From: Adiantum capillus-veneris
Taxonomy: Eukaryota > Streptophyta > Polypodiopsida > Polypodiales > Pteridaceae
DNA: 64,000 nt
Reading direction: 5' to 3'
NCBI GenBank assembly: GCA_014529385.2
Contig: CM043950.1
Coordinates: 156,585,545-156,649,544 of the forward strand
A program made the translations under genes and the position numbers. Positions 1 through 12,235 of the stretch are shown in pieces. The number at the start of each line of letters is the position of its first letter. Position 1 is the first letter of the stretch. A model generated the notes under the pieces. That model saw only the letters and a list, made by a program, of their open reading frames with translations, was not told the DNA's origin and made no database searches.

Positions 1-1013
1 TTTGATATTGTTTGATCTGCCATTCTTAGCATGAATGCTGTTGGTTTGCACTTTAGGCCAAAGTATTGCCTAATCCTCTCTAACATGATGTTCACACCAA
101 CACCCCCTTCCAAAGTTGCTTAATCCACTTGCTTCCTGTGCTTCATGATTTTGCATTCTACTAGCATGATTAGTGCTTGTTCAGCTCAAATTCTAGTCTT
201 GTTTAATTTGTAAAGCTATTTACAAACCTTCTTTTTTCAACAACCCCTCCACTATCGGCACAACTTGAACCAGTTTGGACATTTTCAATGATGGTGTTGT
301 TATTCTTTCTGAAACTTTTTTCCAACGGAAATCCTTCGCTTCTCTTTCTTTCCCTCATGGTACCTGTTTCTTGTTTTTCTTCATTCTTTAACTACCGAAC
401 TTCTTCCACTCTTTGCATTGGCAGGTCAGCCTTCTATATTGATTTTTCGGCCTAGATCTTGGTACTTGTCTGGCATGTTGCCCTAGTAATACTCTAAACT
501 TTTATGACCTCTATAGGACCATGTTGGGGTTTGGAGACCTTGGTTACCTAAGTTGCATCATGCTTCATCGTCTGTGCCATTCTTTGACTGGCAAGGTGAT
601 GGCTACTCATTTGGGGGATTCTCTTGCTTTGGATTTTATGACAGCTGCTATCTCTAGCAATAATAGATTTACATTGGGATTGTTGGGCTTCTTGTGGGAC
701 ACTATTTCCAAACACTCCCTTGAAAAATGGCCTTATCTCCCACATTTATAGCAATTAAATTTCCTCGATTGTGGCCTTAGAGAGGATCTTTGCCCATTGT
801 TAGTGGATTTCCCTGTGTTAGCAATAGGCTAACACAGTAACACATTTTTGTAATTCTCTTTATTTTCAATATAAAAATCCCATCATGTCCAAAGATGTAT
901 TTTTGATCATTCTTATGAGAATGTAAAGTTGGTAGTGAGGGCCAAGAGCTTCAAGGTTGTAATTATTCAAATGTCTATCTACCTAGATTTGAGCCCTTTT
1001 CACATTTTGAAAC
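1..1013. other. Unassigned intergenic or degenerate repeat DNA
   Basis: No gene is recognised here. Short open frames of up to 76 codons (around 521-751) show no family motifs and overlap each other on both strands. A short inverted repeat, GTGTTAGC followed by GCTAACAC, lies near 814-836. The stretch may be the upstream part of the LTR-like sequence that follows, but that is inference. Confidence 0.4.
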
Positions 1014-1411
1014 CTTTAGCTAAGGTGTAAAAGCCAAATTTTGTTAAAAAGAACTTTTGATCTAAAATGAATTTTTATGAGGAATAAACGCACCTACAAT
1101 CTCTGAGTATTGTGTATTCTTCTCTGTCTTCTTAAGCTTGTAACTTTCTTGCAAATGATCTATTTAGAGCATTGTTTGTTCCATTGCATTTGTGTAAAAT
1201 CTTTACGGGACATTCTAAATTTCTCATAGCAATGAATTTATGGTTTTTTTGTATCTAACCCTCTTCTTAATCTACTCATATCTCAAGTTTTATGCATTCA
1301 AATTGTATTTTATGCATTGGAAGTGTATTAGGACAACGTCTCTAAGATATACGGTGCATTCTGAACCAAAACTAGTTTCGTCAAATTTGCTCTTGGCGTC
1401 GTTGTTTGGGA
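1014..1411 (+). repeat. Possible 3' part of a gypsy LTR with primer-binding site
   Basis: The segment near 1014-1045 contains CTAAGGTGTAAAAGCC, almost the same as CTAAGGTATAAAAGCC near 36467. Both look like a TATA-type core promoter. Further downstream, GTTTGTT-CATTGCA (about 1168) and GCATTCTG (about 1353) also have counterparts near 36585 and 36770. At 1393 the sequence TTGGCGTCGTTGTTTGGGAC resembles the TGGCxCCGxTGTCGxGGA class of gypsy primer-binding sites. I infer the end of a plus-strand gypsy LTR followed by its primer site. No canonical CA end is visible, and no gag or pol follows, so it is uncertain. Confidence 0.35.
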
Positions 1412-2514
1412 CGAGGTGACCTAAACTAGGGAAAACCTTAGTACTCATATATTATTGTCCAAAACTTCTTTTAGGTCCACCTAGAATAAAAAACCATCTT
1501 TTAGGAATCGCAAGATTAAGATGTGCCAACTTCTTTTATGTAGAGGTGCCTTGGGAGTAGTCATGCTCGCCAAGGACCTTTTAGGTGTAGAATATGTTGT
1601 TTTCAAGTGGTTCAATATTTGGGCTTTGCTAGAGTGTGAGAGTCGACACTCATTTTATAAGAAAAATAAGAAAAAAACTAGTGTTTATAGACACTTTCCA
1701 CTACCTTTTTGCTGATTTGACTAGGAACATGGTAAATAGATACCAAGATGGATTTTTGTCCTATCTCACACTCTGAATTGTCATCAATGAAGTTCTTTAC
1801 AAAATTTCAAAGTTTTCAGGTTTCACACTGATAAGGTAATTTTGAGAGACAATGAAACAATATTTTGGTCAAAATTGGTCTTGGAGAAGCTATGGAAATT
1901 CATCGATAAGTCAAAACCAGCTTTTGAGAAAAATTTGAAGGTTTGGAAAAAAACAGAGATTGTTATCTCTTCAGTGACTTATGCATGCAAATTTGTTTTT
2001 TTTTTTTTTGCCAATGATACTTGCAATATGGTGTATAAAACTTGAATGGCATCACAATTTTAATAAAGTGTATTTTCAGGCTTGTAGATAATAAGCATTA
2101 TTTGTTATGAGGCTTGAAATTGAACTTTTAGCTCCAGTACATCTTGTCTGGAAGAGCTGTAAACACTTTTGTGAAGGCTCTAAAATTTTGAATCTCATCT
2201 GTGTGTGAAATTCAAGCCGAATCAACTTCTATCTTTGACCAACAGGTAATTGAAGGTAAGTATACTTAAGGCTGAATAGAATTTGATGAGAAGTTGATGA
2301 GTCTTAAAATACCTTGTTTTAATTGTGTGAGTTGAAAAAGCTGGAAAAACTTGCAAATCTAGGCATCTAGATAATAAGCAGACTTATTATCTTATGCATT
2401 GAGACCTTGATTCAAGCTTAAAGCCATTTGAAGTTGTAAGTTGTCAGTTAAGCTTAGATTTTATTGAAGACCAAAAGCAAACACGAAATTTGGCCTAGAA
2501 ACTTGAGAACTGAA
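1412..2514. other. No recognisable gene
   Basis: AT-rich DNA with short open frames only (64 and 67 codons). One contains a run of T encoding Phe and is unlikely to be real. I see no family motif, no LTR end and no tandem repeat. Confidence 0.4.
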
Positions 2515-2827
2515 TCAATTTTTATAAAACTTGACAAGTGACTTGTTGTTGATAGTGTGATGTACACTCCATCCAAAATGAGCTGCCAATGCACATAGAA
2601 AATGACCAGCAATCATACGACAAGTGGGAGAAAAGTTCTCTTCATAATCAATGCATTTTTGTTGTGCATAACCTTTTGCAACAAGTCTAGCCTTGTAGTG
2701 ATCAATCTCACCATCCGGCTTACATTTCAACTTGTAAACTCACTTTGTACCAATGGCCTTTTTTCCATGAGGCAAATCACATAAAGTCCATGTGCCAATT
2801 TTTATAAGCACATCATATTCTGATTTT
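2515..2827 (-). pseudogene. Ty1/copia reverse transcriptase fragment, N-terminal part
   Basis: Read on the minus strand from 2827, this encodes the start of a copia reverse transcriptase: an SEYD segment, then KPDGEIDHYKARLVAKGYAQ and LCALAAHFGW, the usual opening motifs of copia RT. The same motifs occur at 60177-60580. It continues directly from the fragment ending at 11458: the codons for NWMASMQ lie there and SEYD lies here, the two halves being separated by LTR element A. A stop interrupts the segment before KCKPDG, and recognisable homology is lost below about 2560, so catalytic YVDD, RNase H and the 3' LTR are missing. It is a dead fragment. Confidence 0.85.
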
Positions 2828-3180
2828 TGTTAGACTTACACCACTCTATTGCTTCACAGGTCTAGGGGATACATGTACAGCTAGTGTGCCTCCGGTCTAG
2901 CCACCCTTTGCATATGCATATAGGCAGCATTGTTCGGCTACCCACTTTTGGGTTGGTTGTCCACCTTGTTTGGGCGCCCTCTATATTCCTATTTTTTCTT
3001 GTTGGGTCGTGGGGATTTTCTTTGCATTTCCCTACCTCCCCTTGGGCACCTATATATGGGGCCAGGGGGTACCCACAGTTATAGAACACATCATCTGATA
3101 TGCTGTATTGAGTGTCTCTTGTTTTGGTTGTCATGGGGGGCTGATCACCCCCTCTTTCCCATACTAGCATTTGTGTCTAG

Positions 3181-3260
<80 letters not shown>

Positions 3261-3285
3261 GCTTCCGCACACACGCACTCTCACA
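2828..3285 (+). repeat. 5' LTR of element A
   Basis: 458 bp, starting TGTTAGAC and ending CTCACA. A TATA-like CCTATATATGGGG lies near 3048, and a (CT)n tract of about 38 units fills 3183-3258, in the likely R/U5 region. The tract occupies the same place in the 3' LTR, so it is part of the element and not a later local expansion. Confidence 0.88.
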
Positions 3286-3302
3286 TGGTATCAGAGATCA
3301 GG
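3286..3302 (+). promoter_or_regulatory. Primer-binding site of element A (initiator tRNA-Met type)
   Basis: TGGTATCAGAGATCAGG directly abuts the LTR end. The first eleven bases match the TGGTATCAGAG primer site common in plant copia and related non-autonomous elements. Confidence 0.85.
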
Positions 3303-4317
3303 CATCTCATCTCATGGTATCAGTAGCTTCAGGCTCTCCATGGGGCCAATGTTCCACCATCAGCATGAGGTTCTCCTCCCAAGGGATCAAATCAGCAGTA
3401 TTTTTTGCAGATCTGTCATTGTTTTGCAAAAGCCAGGCAAGTGATGAAACTTGGAGATTTTTCATTGTGGAGGACCTTCTCCACCTCTGTTTTTTGCTCC
3501 TACACCTGGCGATCACTTCCTGGCTGTTAGCACTACACTTTTGGAATATTTTCGTCGCCAAAAAGCCTATGCTCCAACTGTGTTTTCAACCAGATCTACT
3601 TTTTTGGACAGCCAGATCTACATTTCAGGACAACAGGGTAGCATTTTTGCAACGGAGGGGGAGTGCTATCCATACCCATTCGGATCTTGCCTTTCTTCCC
3701 AATTTTGCATCGGGTGCATTGCCGACAAAATCCTCTTCATCTGCTACAGTTTTCATCCAGAAACACATATTGTTTTTTCTCTATTTTAAGCCCTCTGATA
3801 GCTATGCACACAGAGATACACCCTCCCCACACTCTCTGCACCGCTCCGAACCTTTCTGGATCATACAAGCACACTAAAAATTGGTGGACGACGGTGTTTT
3901 CATCCCCTTACAATTGTGTTTTTGGGTGGACAATAGCCTCTTGGTTTGTTTTTTTCACAAAGGATGAAGTTACCTCTTAATAGGACACCCCTTGATGGTG
4001 GTCCATGCAGTCTCTCAGTGTCTGTTGTAGTACACGATATCTTGGATATCGGTTTGATCATCCATGGGAGTATGATCCTTGGGAGATCCATTCATTCTAG
4101 CCATCATTCGCTGGTTGCGCACTCGAGAGGGGGTGGTGACTTGTGGTTTGGTATGGACACACCTATGCACTCATCAAAGAAGTTCACATGAGATATGGTC
4201 ATGCACATGGCATATGGGATTTTGACATTCCCAGAGAAGACACCACCATCTCGGGTGGATAGACACTATCACTTTTGGCCTCGACACGTCAGGTCACTTG
4301 CTTACACAGGAGCATCT
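3303..4317 (+). other. Internal non-coding part of element A, left portion
   Basis: No protein family is recognised. Open frames of up to about 110 codons (for example 3451-3789) lack any retroviral motif. A segment near 3983-4030 (GGACACCCCTTGATGGTGG onwards) has a diverged second copy near 10480-10520 in the right portion of the same element. Confidence 0.55.
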
Positions 4318-4460
4318 TGAAAGGACAAGGAGACTGGAACATGCTAATCGCCACCCAGCCATGTCCTATATAGGCCCTTGGCTTGCTAAATATAGGGACC
4401 CCCTTGACTGCATGTCCATCCTGGCCCTTGGCCGTGACTGGTCCTACCCTTGTCCTGACA
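4318..4460 (-). repeat. 3' LTR of element B
   Basis: 143 bp, aligned end to end with 9725-9867. It contains CCTATATAGGCCC, a TATA-like palindromic core. By eye about nine positions differ between the two copies. Confidence 0.88.
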
Positions 4461-4473
4461 TTACTCCCCCCTT
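4461..4473 (-). other. Polypurine tract of element B
   Basis: The minus strand reads AAGGGGGGAGTAA immediately before the 3' LTR, the expected priming site for plus-strand DNA synthesis. Confidence 0.75.
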
Positions 4474-5031
4474 GGAGAAGCGTTTTTGTTTGCGAAAACA
4501 CAAGTGATGGTATCTTCATAAGAACACTAATGTTTTCTACCGTAACATCCCTCATGGATCCAACGGTTCATTTGAGCGGAGCCCGGTTCAGTAGGAGGTT
4601 CAATGAAATCAAGAGTAACATCTTGATTTTCTACATTGTTGTCCATTTGTAACCATCTGATGGTACCAGTTCCTATCGAAATATAGTGTATACACTCCAT
4701 TTAGAACGTTCATCAGCATGGTAAACGAGTTTATCACAACAAAGCTATACCAAAAAGAGTACCTCTTGTCACTTTCCATGAAAGTAACTTGCTGACATAA
4801 CTCATCAGCCAAGTTTAAGTCCTTGACTTGTTCCCAATTTTCATCATCAGTAAACAACCCACCCTAACGAGTGTGCAAGGTTGAGAACCTGAGTTATACA
4901 CGAAGAGACTACACCTAGTTGCAAACATGCTTTAACTTATAGTAAGAAAACTCTTAGTAGAGGAATAAATGCTTACTGATTGAATCGCTTGGTGCTAACG
5001 TACGCACTTTGCATATCCTTCATCACCAGAT
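4474..5031 (-). other. Interior of element B near its 3' end, one small open frame
   Basis: A minus-strand open frame of 82 codons (4609-4857) is present. It has no motif I recognise and no zinc knuckle, DSG, YxDD or integrase signature. I treat it as unproven. Confidence 0.3.
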
Positions 5032-5149
5032 TACACTTTATAATATGTCTATCCCCTTGGATAACTGATAGTACTGAGGTGTGTTCCCTCACACTTTGTA
5101 ATCTGCCTATCCCCTTGGATAACTGAAAGTACTGAGGTGTGTTTCCCCC
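5032..5149. repeat. Two tandem copies of a 59-bp unit
   Basis: The units at 5032-5090 and 5091-5149 share ACACTTT, then CTATCCCCTTGGATAACTGA and AGTACTGAGGTGTGTT. They lie inside element B. A single TATCCCTTGGATAACC motif recurs near 8430. Confidence 0.8.
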
Positions 5150-8100
5150 ACGGTTTACAGACAGTCTTCCCAGACGACTGGTAAACAGGGAATCACAATA
5201 GCGTATAACATTATTGAGGAATCAACAATGTCCGGAATAACCATCATGGTTAACTTGAAAAATCCACAAACACCAAACCGAGCCATGACCTCTTTTGGTG
5301 ATTAGTAGACCTAAAAAGAATCTCATAGAGATAGTGCACATAGAGTGCAAAATGCTTCATAAGCAACAATTAGAGGAATATGCATGCCGTTCCAAATCAG
5401 CCTTTGCTAAACACTAGGGCCCATAACACCTAGTGTGCATGCATCTAGCAAAAAACAGATCCGAACTTGTATATCCATGGTGATCCTTGCCAATACTTAT
5501 GGCAAATGTGATGCGCCTAACACATATTAAAAAGGAATGTAAATAGTTCTGAAAAGAAAGTAAATACTTTCAGTTGAAATCTCTTGCAAGCCTTGTTGAA
5601 ATGTCTGAATCACAATAGAAGGTGAAACATTGATCACGTCTTGGTACAGACAATGAAACTTTTTCATTAACAACTTATAGCCTTGCTATATGTATAAACA
5701 ACTATCTATAATGTTGTTTAGCAATACTTATAGCTGAACAGGTCATTCTAAGTATCCGACAATTTTTGGCCACTAAAATTGCTCCTGATACGTCGTGCTA
5801 AAAAAATGGTCGAGAACACAGATTTGACCAACACGTAGGGACTTTGTCGTGACACACATTTGAAATAGGGGGCGCCAGTGTCAGTCCTAGAGACTCATAT
5901 TCGCCACATGTGGAATATGTCTCAACTAAGGATGTTTGAAAAAAGAACATCCTTCAAGTACAAGATGTACTTGTGTGTGGAGGTAACTCTAAACACTCTA
6001 CGACAAGAGTGAGAGGGACCCTCATTCATTGCTCCACACTGTCTAAACCGAACTCCTTGAGTTTCTAGACCATGTTGTATCCCATGTGACAACATGTGCC
6101 AAATCGAATCCTACAAGTGGATTCATAACAGCATAATGTACTTTGGACACTATGGCCCAAAATACTTGTTTCGACATGCCCTTGGCATGGCCCTGGGGAT
6201 TGAACTGAAAGGTCAGTTACCCGTATTCAAATGCACAGGAGTACATTCCTCCCCTATGAAAAAACCAAGCAACATTTCACTAGAAACCCTGGGTGCTGCC
6301 TTCACAATCCAAACCCGTTGGGTAGAATCTACGTAGTCAAACCCCTTGGTAAGACCCTTTGTAGAAACTGCTCAACTAGCAGGTAACGGTAACCAACCTA
6401 GTTAACTGTGTACAGAATGATGAGAATCAACTTGAAAAGTTGAATTTTTCCGCTACCGCGTGGTAGATTGCAGAATTCTTTCCTTGAAAGTATAATGAGA
6501 ATAGATCAACCTGTGATCCTCAATGTGTATGGGGTGATTTAATAAGCACCCACTGGGTCGTACCCCAAAATTGTGATGCCATAGACACTCATAGTGCTAT
6601 AGAGAGAGTAAGAAATCCACACAAGTGAGATGCCTAGCTCGTATCAATAGCTGTGCTGTCACAACTGTTTATTGCATCTAGACTCCGTGGTAGAGATCAA
6701 CTGACGTGAGTTTATGGTTATCAAAAACTCAACTCGAGCGTCACACTGAAAACATGTAGTGCAAAAATGATACCCTAAACATCCGTAATGACAAGACTCC
6801 TGCTTGTCTATTAACGTCGATGTGTACTTCACTGGGTAGATCTTTTGGATCTTAAGAACAATCACCCAAGGAATGCCAACAGTTGGGTTGTACCCGAGAT
6901 CTGACAATGACTCTTAGCCAGCGTGTTGGCTCATAGCCCTTATGGCAATTAGTGTTCAATCATCAAAACGATGAAGACTAATGTAGAGGGTGTCTTGCCC
7001 AATGTCTAGCTGAGAGTTAGAGCACCTTGGCTCAGGCTGACTTCCAAACAAAACATGTATCAAAAGAGTCTTAAAAAGTTTTCATTATTCTGCAAGAGAA
7101 ATAAGAAAAAGAGAGAGAAGAAGATTCACATGCTGGGCTAAGGAACTTTCCTTAAGTTTTTAGAGTGTGTACCCAAGCTATGTGCTCTTACGCATCTTAT
7201 GCCTAAATTACAGCTTATCGGATAAGCATTCCACAATTTTCCGGTATGACTCTCGCATTTAGAGAGGTAACCGAAAAACAAAAAACTCATTTCGACCCAC
7301 CTGCCATGTAGGGGTCGTGATTTAGGACGACTTAGCATTGGCACCTTGCCCGAACAATAAGTCCTTGATTCAGGTTCCTATTAGTGTTGGTGTGTGTTGA
7401 TAGCCAGGTTTTTCAAACTTGTGTGCCACTGTCCATGATTCCAAATCATTGGGCAGTACCTTGGTACAAGGGAGAAGCCTTGCTTCATGTAAAAGTATCA
7501 AAGAACTGGTCATCCTGCTGAAGCCAGTTGTCTGGAGATGTCAGAAGAAAAGCTTGCTCAAATGTAGAGCATAACCATCTCTGTTGCGCGAGAGAAAGTT
7601 GGCCTGAAATATCCTGCATGCATATGAATAAATTCCCCAAAGGAGTGTGCTCATAGCATACACCAAACGGGAAAAATCTCAACTTAAGAGTTGGAGATTG
7701 AAGCCTTGCTTCACATAAATATGTTTATGTTGAAAGCCTATGGTGGTAGATACCATAACAAAAAGAATCGACCGTGTCGAGCAATTTCAATTGAAATTAA
7801 CCAGTATTGTGTGGTAAGCATCCTCCGTCAGCGTGTAGAAATAGTGACAAGGAGTCGGCCATGCCGAGCAACTTACCCTTGCATCAAGTCAAGCAACATA
7901 ATGTGTCTATCTCCTTGAGAGACCCAAACACTACAAATTTGGTATGCATTGGCATCTAATTAAACCGTTGTCGAATTGTGCGTCAAGTCAAGGCAGTATA
8001 GACTCAAGCCATGCGTGAGGTTAATTGGCATTGTTCCTATGTCAACAATGTATGCCAGTAACACCATAGTAGATGCATACATTCAACAAAGACATATCAT

Positions 8101-9520
8101 TTTCAAAGTCAATACAAGCCATGCTTGTCTGCAATCTTCAAAAGTTTCAAATTGTGCAAATGATAAGAATATTGCGGACGCATAAACCGTATGCCTTGCT
8201 ATAAAAACCTTCAAGCCATGCTTGAAAATCCAATAGACCCCTTGGGCGACAATCACGGCACAAATCGGCATTTTCAAACCCAACAAAGTGCAGATGATTT
8301 CTTAACCAAATGAACAGGAAAGTGTAAAAAGACAAACGAGTACCTGAAATTTTGTCAGATTTCTAGTATGCTTGGTAGTATGCCGAAAGACCTGCAACAA
8401 GTAGCAATTCCGCCTGAATTTTTGACTGCACTATCCCTTGGATAACCATAACTGGAAATTCCCATCCACATGTCGACTCCTGCACGTCAAACCGCTATAG
8501 CTTGCCGATTGTAAGCGATTATGGTGCCATACGAGCCAGGCATACTTTTGGTCGAGCTTGGCACATTTTGTTATCGGCTTTGCTTCCTTATTCAATTTGT
8601 AGGTCTCTCGATCCTTGGTGCCCTTAGTCTGACCATGGTCGAAGAACCCTAAAGCCTTCCTTCGCAACACATGCATGGCTTGTTTCTCGTTTCTTGTATG
8701 CATCTTGCACGATCCTCAATCTTGAATCGCCTTGCATGCGGGTGATGAATTCCATATTTCCTCTTGCATGTGTCCATGTGCAACAGAAATTGCAAAATTT
8801 GAGAGCGGTCCGTGGTTTCCTTATCGATGATGACTATCCTCGACTGCACTTTCATGCATGAAAACGGAAAAAAGATTTGATAACAGAAATAAATTCTGTA
8901 GCTCAGGAGAATTCTGCAACTCATGGCCGTTGAGCAGGCATTGCTTGGGTTGCACATGCTACTCATCTGCCATGGCGGGAGTCCCACTGTGGGAACAAAG
9001 CCTTCAAGGTAATAAAGCCCAAACCATTGGCGCTTAGTGTGAAAAAAAGAAAAGGCTGCCCAAGCCTGGCGTGTGAAAAGAAAAACGGGCCTGGCGATGG
9101 CGGCTCTGCGTCAGCGAGCAACAAAGAACGACACACTCCGCCTGAGGTGCTGAACACAACGTGCTCCAAAGACGTGATGTTCTTGCTTGGCAGACGCGAA
9201 TACAACAAGCCTAACACCACACCTTGTCATGCATGTCGTCCTGCAACCGATTCCACAGTAGGGCATCATCCCACGGACCCCGTCTACCTCTCCTACATAG
9301 CAGGGGATGTTTCCTGCGGCATAAGCCAGTCGGCCACAGCCAAGCAATTACTCCCATATCCGTGTACTCAAAACCCTCTCCATGGCTTGTTTCTTGACGA
9401 GTTTAAGGGAGAAAACCCAGCCGAGCAGCCCATGCCTCTTCCATGCTTAATGAGAGAGAGAGAAAGAGAGGGTTGCTTCGGACAGAGGGAGGCCATGCCT
9501 TATGATTCGATCGCGATAGA
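5150..9520 (-). other. Long interior of element B without recognisable coding
   Basis: Over 4 kb with only short open frames, none beyond about 112 codons and none with retroelement motifs. Several short phrases recur, such as AAGCCATGC/AAGCCTTGC (7700-8230) and GTGTCGAGCAA/ATGCCGAGCAA (7770-7880), suggesting a repetitive non-coding interior. The 285-codon frame at 9027-9884 runs through a GA/CA microsatellite and an LTR and is not a gene. Confidence 0.5.
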
Positions 9521-9661
<141 letters not shown>

Positions 9662-9710
9662 TGCATGCTTCATGCAACCTTCCCCCCTCCTCCATGGCTC
9701 CTTCTCCCCT

Positions 9711-9723
9711 AGCTCTGATACCA
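9711..9723 (-). promoter_or_regulatory. Primer-binding site of element B (initiator tRNA-Met type)
   Basis: The minus strand reads TGGTATCAGAGCT, separated from the 5' LTR by one base (C). It decides the strand of element B. Confidence 0.85.
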
Positions 9724-9724
9724 G

Positions 9725-9867
9725 TGAAAGGACAAGGGTACTGGAACATGCTAATCTCCACCTAGCCATGCCCTATATAGGCCCTTGGCCTGCTAAATAT
9801 AGGGACCCCCTTGACTGCATGTCCATCCTAGCCCTTGGCCGTGACTGGTCCTACCCTTGTCTTGACA
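9725..9867 (-). repeat. 5' LTR of element B
   Basis: 143 bp, the partner of 4318-4460, ending TTGACA next to the duplicated target TATCT. Confidence 0.88.
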
Positions 9868-10990
9868 TATCTACATGGACTTAGGGAGAGGATCTTGGAT
9901 CTCTTCTTGAATAGGTTCATTGTTTGGATCTACAGACTGGAGTGGGACTTCAATGCTTTGGAATCTCTTGGAGAGTTTACCCGCGAGATGTGAGAGATCA
10001 GGCATCATTATGTGACTACATTTGGAGTCACCTGGAGCTTGGCTTGGATGGTAGTGCAATTGCTCTTCTACACTCCTAATCATTTGGATTGCTACATCTA
10101 GAGTTTCTTACACTCAATCTCAGTAACCTTACATCATACCCCGACCTGGGCATTAGGACACTCCCAACTCATTCACATTGAGAGCCACATCAAGTTGTGG
10201 TCAGGTAGCGTTGTTGGTGCGGATTCTATTTTGGTTGACACCAAAGGATTGGAGGCATGAGATACAAGAAAAATGGCACAGACAAATTGGTCTGGCCTTT
10301 TCTCTTCTTAGAGGATTTTCACACTGCAGACTTCTCAGTATGGCTTACCATTCTTCATATAGGATACTTACGATGTAGATAGCTTGGTCTGACCACACCT
10401 CTTCTCAAAGGAACTTCACAGTGTAGACTGTTGAGTCTGGTTTTCGCTCATCTTAGATTACCGTACCTACTACTGACAGGACACCATCTGGTGGTGGTCT
10501 GTGCAGTCTATCGATGACTGCTGCAACTTAAGGTAGCTTCTTTAGTGCAGATTGCTTAGTCTTGATTTCCTTGTTTCAAAGGACGTTTATGACATAGATT
10601 GCTAGATCTGGCCTTCCTGGAGTTTTACACGGCTTAGCCACCTGGCCACACTGGGTTCTAGGTTCATGCATTGACAGGCTTCCGGACATTCTCATGATGG
10701 TTCCTGGTCTTCTCCATTTTCTCTAGAGTGGTTTGACTACAAACACCACAGATCCTATTGGGCAGGACACTTGCAGGTCTATTGGCACTTCTTTTACCAC
10801 AAGGGGTTGTTTTCACACTCAATTTGGGACCTTCACGTAGTACCTTCACAATGCATTAGTGGAGTATAGCAGTTTGCTACACTAATCATGATGATAGCAC
10901 TTTACCATGGAGATTTTGCGGAGGTTGGGACCACACATCCTTATCATTTTCCTCACAACTATGGCTTCATGCGGTTTGATTAGCATCAGG
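9868..10990 (+). other. Internal non-coding part of element A, right portion, with degenerate tandem repeats
   Basis: No gene is recognised. From about 10270 to 10640 a diverged unit recurs, built on 'TTGGTCTGGCC ... CTTCTC.. AGG ... TTCACA.TG.AGACT', visible near 10290, 10385, 10545 and 10590. The copy near 10480 matches the left portion near 3983. Confidence 0.5.
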
Positions 10991-11003
10991 TGAAGAGAGG
11001 GGG
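10991..11003 (+). other. Polypurine tract of element A
   Basis: TGAAGAGAGGGGG directly precedes the 3' LTR, as required for plus-strand priming. Confidence 0.8.
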
Positions 11004-11351
11004 AGTTAGACTTACACCACTCTACTCCTTCATAGGTCTAGGGCATGCATGTACGGCTAGTGTGCCTCCCTACTGGTCACCCTTTGCATATGCATATAGC
11101 TGCATTGTCCAACCACCCACTTTGTAGGCTGGCCACCCACCTTGTTTGGGTGCCCTCTATATTTCTATTTTTGCTTGATGGGTCGTGAGGATTTTATTTG
11201 CATTGCCCTACCTCCCCTTAGGCACCTATATATGGGGTCAGGGGGTACCCGTAGTCATAGAACACATCATCTGATACGTTGTATTGAGGGTCTCTTGTTG
11301 TGGGTGTCATGGGGGGCTGATCGCCCGCACTTCCCCATACCAACATTTGTG

Positions 11352-11438
<87 letters not shown>

Positions 11439-11457
11439 GCACACGTTCATTCTCACA
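11004..11457 (+). repeat. 3' LTR of element A
   Basis: 454 bp, the partner of 2828-3285. Its first base is A instead of T (AGTTAGAC). A (CT)n tract fills 11356-11435. It ends TTCTCACA and is followed by the target 5-mer ATTGC. Confidence 0.88.
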
Positions 11458-11740
11458 ATTGCATGGAAGCCATCCAATTTTTTGAATTTTTTGATTCATC
11501 AAAAGAAAGAGGTTCCTCCTCATCACATAAACTAGAAACAACCAAAGCATAACAATCTAATGCATAAGATGCATGGTGATAACCTGAACAAGTACTAGTA
11601 GACATAGGTGCATACAATTTACTATCACGCAAAGTATGCATCAGCTCTAGCCCCCTCATTCTCATCCATTTCCACATCAAGTACATCATGTACATCTGCA
11701 TTAGTAATCGGCTGGTTTGTAACATTTTCAAAAACCTCAT
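11458..11740 (-). pseudogene. Copia 1 linker between integrase and reverse transcriptase
   Basis: The minus frame contains EEPLSFDESKN and NWMASMQ, the usual 'EP.SF.EA...W..AM..E' segment just before copia RT. Its counterpart in copia 2 is at 60560-60650. It is cut after NWMASMQ by element A and resumes at 2827. Confidence 0.8.
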
Positions 11741-11896
11741 TGGAATTTACATTCAAGTTTTAACCATTAAAAAGAGGCAACAAAGTGTCATAAATGTACT
11801 GTGAGCTTACAATATTGTCTCTAGTACATGATAACAAAGGTTGAACACAATATCCCACAAACACAAAATCTCTTGCAACCAAGATACATTTTGTTT

Positions 11897-12235
11897 TCAA
11901 ATGGTATAACCTATAATCTTTGCTTTTAATGTTGTAGCGAGAAAAAATGCATTTAATAGCGTTATCATTTTATTTGTTGCACTTGTTTGTGGCACCAAAG
12001 CATAAGATAAACAACCAAAAATGCAAATGTGATCAATAGATGGCTTTTTATCATGCCATGCTTCATAAGGAGTCATTGAATGCAAGGCTTCAGTGGGACA
12101 CCTGCTAAGTACATTAGTAGCACACATGATAGCCTCAAGCCAAAACAAATGTGTCAAAGCTGCACTCTTGACCATACAACGTGCCATCTTCGTAATCGCC
12201 AAAACTATTGTATCACCAAAACCATGCCATCAAAA
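11897..12235 (-). pseudogene. Copia 1 integrase C-terminal fragment
   Basis: Minus-strand motifs ARCMVKSA, FWLEAIMCATNVLSRCPT, TPYEAWHDKKPSIDH and IFGCLSYA match the region after the catalytic core of copia integrases; the same motifs occur at 61404-61640. The catalytic D-D-E part is missing. A junction near 12236 instead joins this piece to gag sequence. Confidence 0.85.

Noticed and set aside
521-751. 76-codon open frame as a small gene
   Set aside because: No motif, an overlapping antisense frame of equal length, and no conserved neighbour support it.
2930-3877. 315-codon open frame with a long Leu-Ser repeat
   Set aside because: It runs through the element A LTR and its (CT)n tract; the repeat is translation of a microsatellite and no protein motif is present.
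5032-5149. Possible start of a CRISPR-like array
   Set aside because: Only two directly adjacent units without spacers, in a plant retroelement.
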